Under the pieces are notes generated by a model. The model was not told the DNA's origin, made no database searches, and saw nothing but the letters and a program-made list of their open reading frames with translations. From Agilicoccus flavus (GTDB lineage Bacteria > Actinomycetota > Actinomycetes > Actinomycetales > Dermatophilaceae), in contig NZ_JACYXE010000011.1 of assembly GCF_014857905.1 (NCBI RefSeq), positions 1 through 64,000 on the forward strand: DNA of 64,000 bases, given 5' to 3'. The position numbers were made by a program, and so were the translations under genes. Positions 62,611 to 64,000 of the stretch are shown here, in pieces; the stretch's first letter is position 1, and each line of letters begins with the position of its first letter.

Positions 62611-63918
62611 ATGGCAGCAAGAGAGACGGCGGCCGCATCACACGACCGTTCGACCCGAAGGCGGCGCCGCGCGCGTTGGGGGGTGGCCTGCGCCGTCTCG
62701 GCGGCGCTCGTCGGCGGCCTGTCCGCCTGCGCGTCCGGCCCCGAGGGAACAGTGATCAACCTCTACGGAGGGGCGAGTCAGTCCGGCTTCGAGAAGATCA
62801 TCGCCGAGTGCAACGCGGCGGCCGGCGGCAAGTACACGATCGTCGGCAACCTCACGCCGAGCGACGCCGACGGGCAGCGAGAGCAGCTCGTACGCCGCCT
62901 CGCGGCGAAGGACGCCGGAATGGACCTCCTCGGCATGGACGTCACGTGGACCGCCGAGTTCGCCGAGGCGAAGTGGATCCGAGAGCTCGATCAGCAGCAG
63001 ACCCAGGCGGCGACCGCCGGTGTCCTGAAGCCCGCCGTCGAGACGGCGATGTGGCAGGACAAGATGTACGCGATCCCGAAGCACACCAACGTGCAGCTTC
63101 TGTGGTACCGCAAGTCGCTCGTCCCCACGCCACCGAAGACGTGGGACGAGATGATCCAGATGGCGCAGAAGCTCAAGGCCGACGGTCAGAAGACCTACCA
63201 GATCGGCATCACCGGTGGTCAGTACGAGGGCTACGTCGTCAACATCAACAACTTCCTCAACATGTACGGCGCGACCGTCGTCAACGAGGACTCGACTCAG
63301 GCCACGGTCGGCGATAAGACGGTCGAGGCCCTGGCCATGATGAAGAAGGTCGCTTCGTCGGGCGTCACGAGCGCGTCGCTGTCGAACAACCAGGAGCCCG
63401 AGATCTTCGCCGAGCTGCAGAACGGGCAGTCGGCCTTCTCGGTCAACTGGCCGTACGTGTATGCGGCCATGGGTGAGGCCAGCCCGGAAGTGCAGAAGGA
63501 CCTGGGCTTTGCGCCGATGCCGACCATCAAGGCGGGTGAAGAGCCCAAGGTCACCCTGGGTGGCATGAACTTCGCGATCAGTCAGTACAGCAAGCATCCG
63601 CAGGAGGCCTACGAGGCTGCCATGTGCATGCGAGACGAGAAGCACCAGCTCATGCATTCGACCGCGTCGGGTGAGCCGGCCGTGCTCGAGGCGCTCTACA
63701 AGACGCCGGAGATGCAGAAGGTGTACCCCATGGCCGACGAGATGCTCAAGGAGTTGCAGAACGCATCTCCGCGTCCCGTGACCCCGCTCTACCAGAACAT
63801 CTCGACCATCATCTCCTCCACGCTGTCCCCGCCCGGGTCGATCAACCCGCAGGCCGACGCGCAGGAGCTGCAGGAGAAGATCCAGCAGGCCATCGACGGA
63901 AAGGGGATCCTGCCGTGA
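62611..63918 (+). CDS. ABC transporter sugar-binding lipoprotein (trehalose/maltose type)
   Basis: This 435-residue solute-binding lipoprotein has an Arg-rich signal and lipobox GLSAC at residue 38, with a mature domain that begins EGTVINLYGGASQSGFEKIIAECN. It resembles the LpqY-type trehalose or maltose binding proteins of actinobacteria. AAAGGAGG precedes ATG 62611. Its stop overlaps the next gene's GTG, so it heads a sugar ABC operon cut by the window edge. Confidence 0.88.
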   Translation: MAARETAAASHDRSTRRRRRARWGVACAVSAALVGGLSACASGPEGTVINLYGGASQSGFEKIIAECNAAAGGKYTIVGNLTPSDADGQREQLVRRLAAKDAGMDLLGMDVTWTAEFAEAKWIRELDQQQTQAATAGVLKPAVETAMWQDKMYAIPKHTNVQLLWYRKSLVPTPPKTWDEMIQMAQKLKADGQKTYQIGITGGQYEGYVVNINNFLNMYGATVVNEDSTQATVGDKTVEALAMMKKVASSGVTSASLSNNQEPEIFAELQNGQSAFSVNWPYVYAAMGEASPEVQKDLGFAPMPTIKAGEEPKVTLGGMNFAISQYSKHPQEAYEAAMCMRDEKHQLMHSTASGEPAVLEALYKTPEMQKVYPMADEMLKELQNASPRPVTPLYQNISTIISSTLSPPGSINPQADAQELQEKIQQAIDGKGILP

Positions 63919-64000
63919 GCACCCAAGCGGATCTGAGCAGGCCCGCCGGCGGCGGGCACGACGCCGACGAAGAAGCGGTCGCCATCGCTCGCAAGCGGGC
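63915..64000 (+). CDS. Start of next gene, probable sugar ABC permease (truncated by window)
   Basis: Translation from GTG 63915 (overlap GTGA with the lipoprotein gene) gives VSTQADLSRPAGGGHDADEE and then AVAIARKR, a cytosolic N-terminal tail typical of MalF-type permeases. Only about 28 residues are seen, so identity is inferred from gene order. Confidence 0.5.
   Translation, partial: MSTQADLSRPAGGGHDADEEAVAIARKR

Overview
This 64 kb window is high-GC, actinobacterial-type DNA. Signs of this are the DUF222/HNH gene at the left edge, mycothiol-type enzymes (maleylpyruvate isomerase family, glutathionyl-hydroquinone-reductase family), a PPOX-class protein, ABC sugar operons without their own ATPase, many 4-bp stop/start overlaps (ATGA, GTGA) and probable leaderless genes. 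The gene mix looks like an aerobic Micrococcales-type soil or skin actinobacterium, but the species cannot be named from sequence alone. No rRNA, tRNA, CRISPR, IS element or prophage was seen.

Layout. 1-5.2 kb: a broken DUF222/HNH gene, an 8-bp tandem repeat, an unusual trypsin-like protease fused to a DNA/RNA non-specific nuclease, a sugar porter and a small membrane protein. 5.4-22.8 kb: mostly housekeeping and stress genes: an MDR oxidoreductase, a Phd/VapC toxin-antitoxin pair, a GH3 glucosidase with internal repeats, YqeY, RlmC with a frameshifted PPOX partner, an isoaspartyl peptidase, MmuM, a Gfo/Idh oxidoreductase, a ferredoxin/P450/TetR module, a MoxR-ATPase/VWA pair, a mycothiol-dependent enzyme and an aldo/keto reductase. 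22.9-28.1 kb: DoxX, then a choline operon (choline dehydrogenase BetA and a BetT-type BCCT carrier). 28.4-34.2 kb: a five-gene amino-sugar uptake and peptidoglycan-recycling operon (lipoprotein, two permeases, NagZ-like GH3, frameshifted AnmK). 34.2-38.3 kb: a GNAT protein and betaine-aldehyde dehydrogenase, an SRPBCC/TetR pair with a palindromic operator, and a frameshifted DUF4442 gene.

38.6-46.8 kb and 50.3-58.9 kb together form the most notable system: two ways of demethylating glycine betaine and handling the C1 units. One arm has a betaine-type BCCT carrier, a dimethylglycine dehydrogenase/oxidase followed by EtfB-EtfA, an IclR regulator and formyl-THF deformylase PurU. The other arm has a non-pyrrolysine MttB-family methyltransferase, a second IclR regulator, a corrinoid protein, a methyl-THF:corrinoid methyltransferase, a RACo-type reductive activator, a DUF1638 protein, a homocysteine methyltransferase and a divergent MetF. 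Combined with BetT, BetA and BetB this makes a plausible complete route from choline to betaine, dimethylglycine and folate-bound C1 units. A 17-bp dyad (GTTGC-N7-GCAAC) recurs at the dimethylglycine gene, the BCCT gene, iclR, purU and metF, suggesting one IclR regulon. MntH and RecQ lie between the two arms.

58.9-64 kb: a YbaK-type deacylase, a PadR regulator with a GPFGP repeat tract, a VOC protein, a glutathionyl-hydroquinone-reductase-type enzyme and the start of a second sugar ABC operon cut by the window edge.

Four genes (DUF222, PPOX, AnmK, DUF4442) each need a one-site indel correction to restore a canonical family sequence. These may be real pseudogenes, but they may equally be assembly errors.
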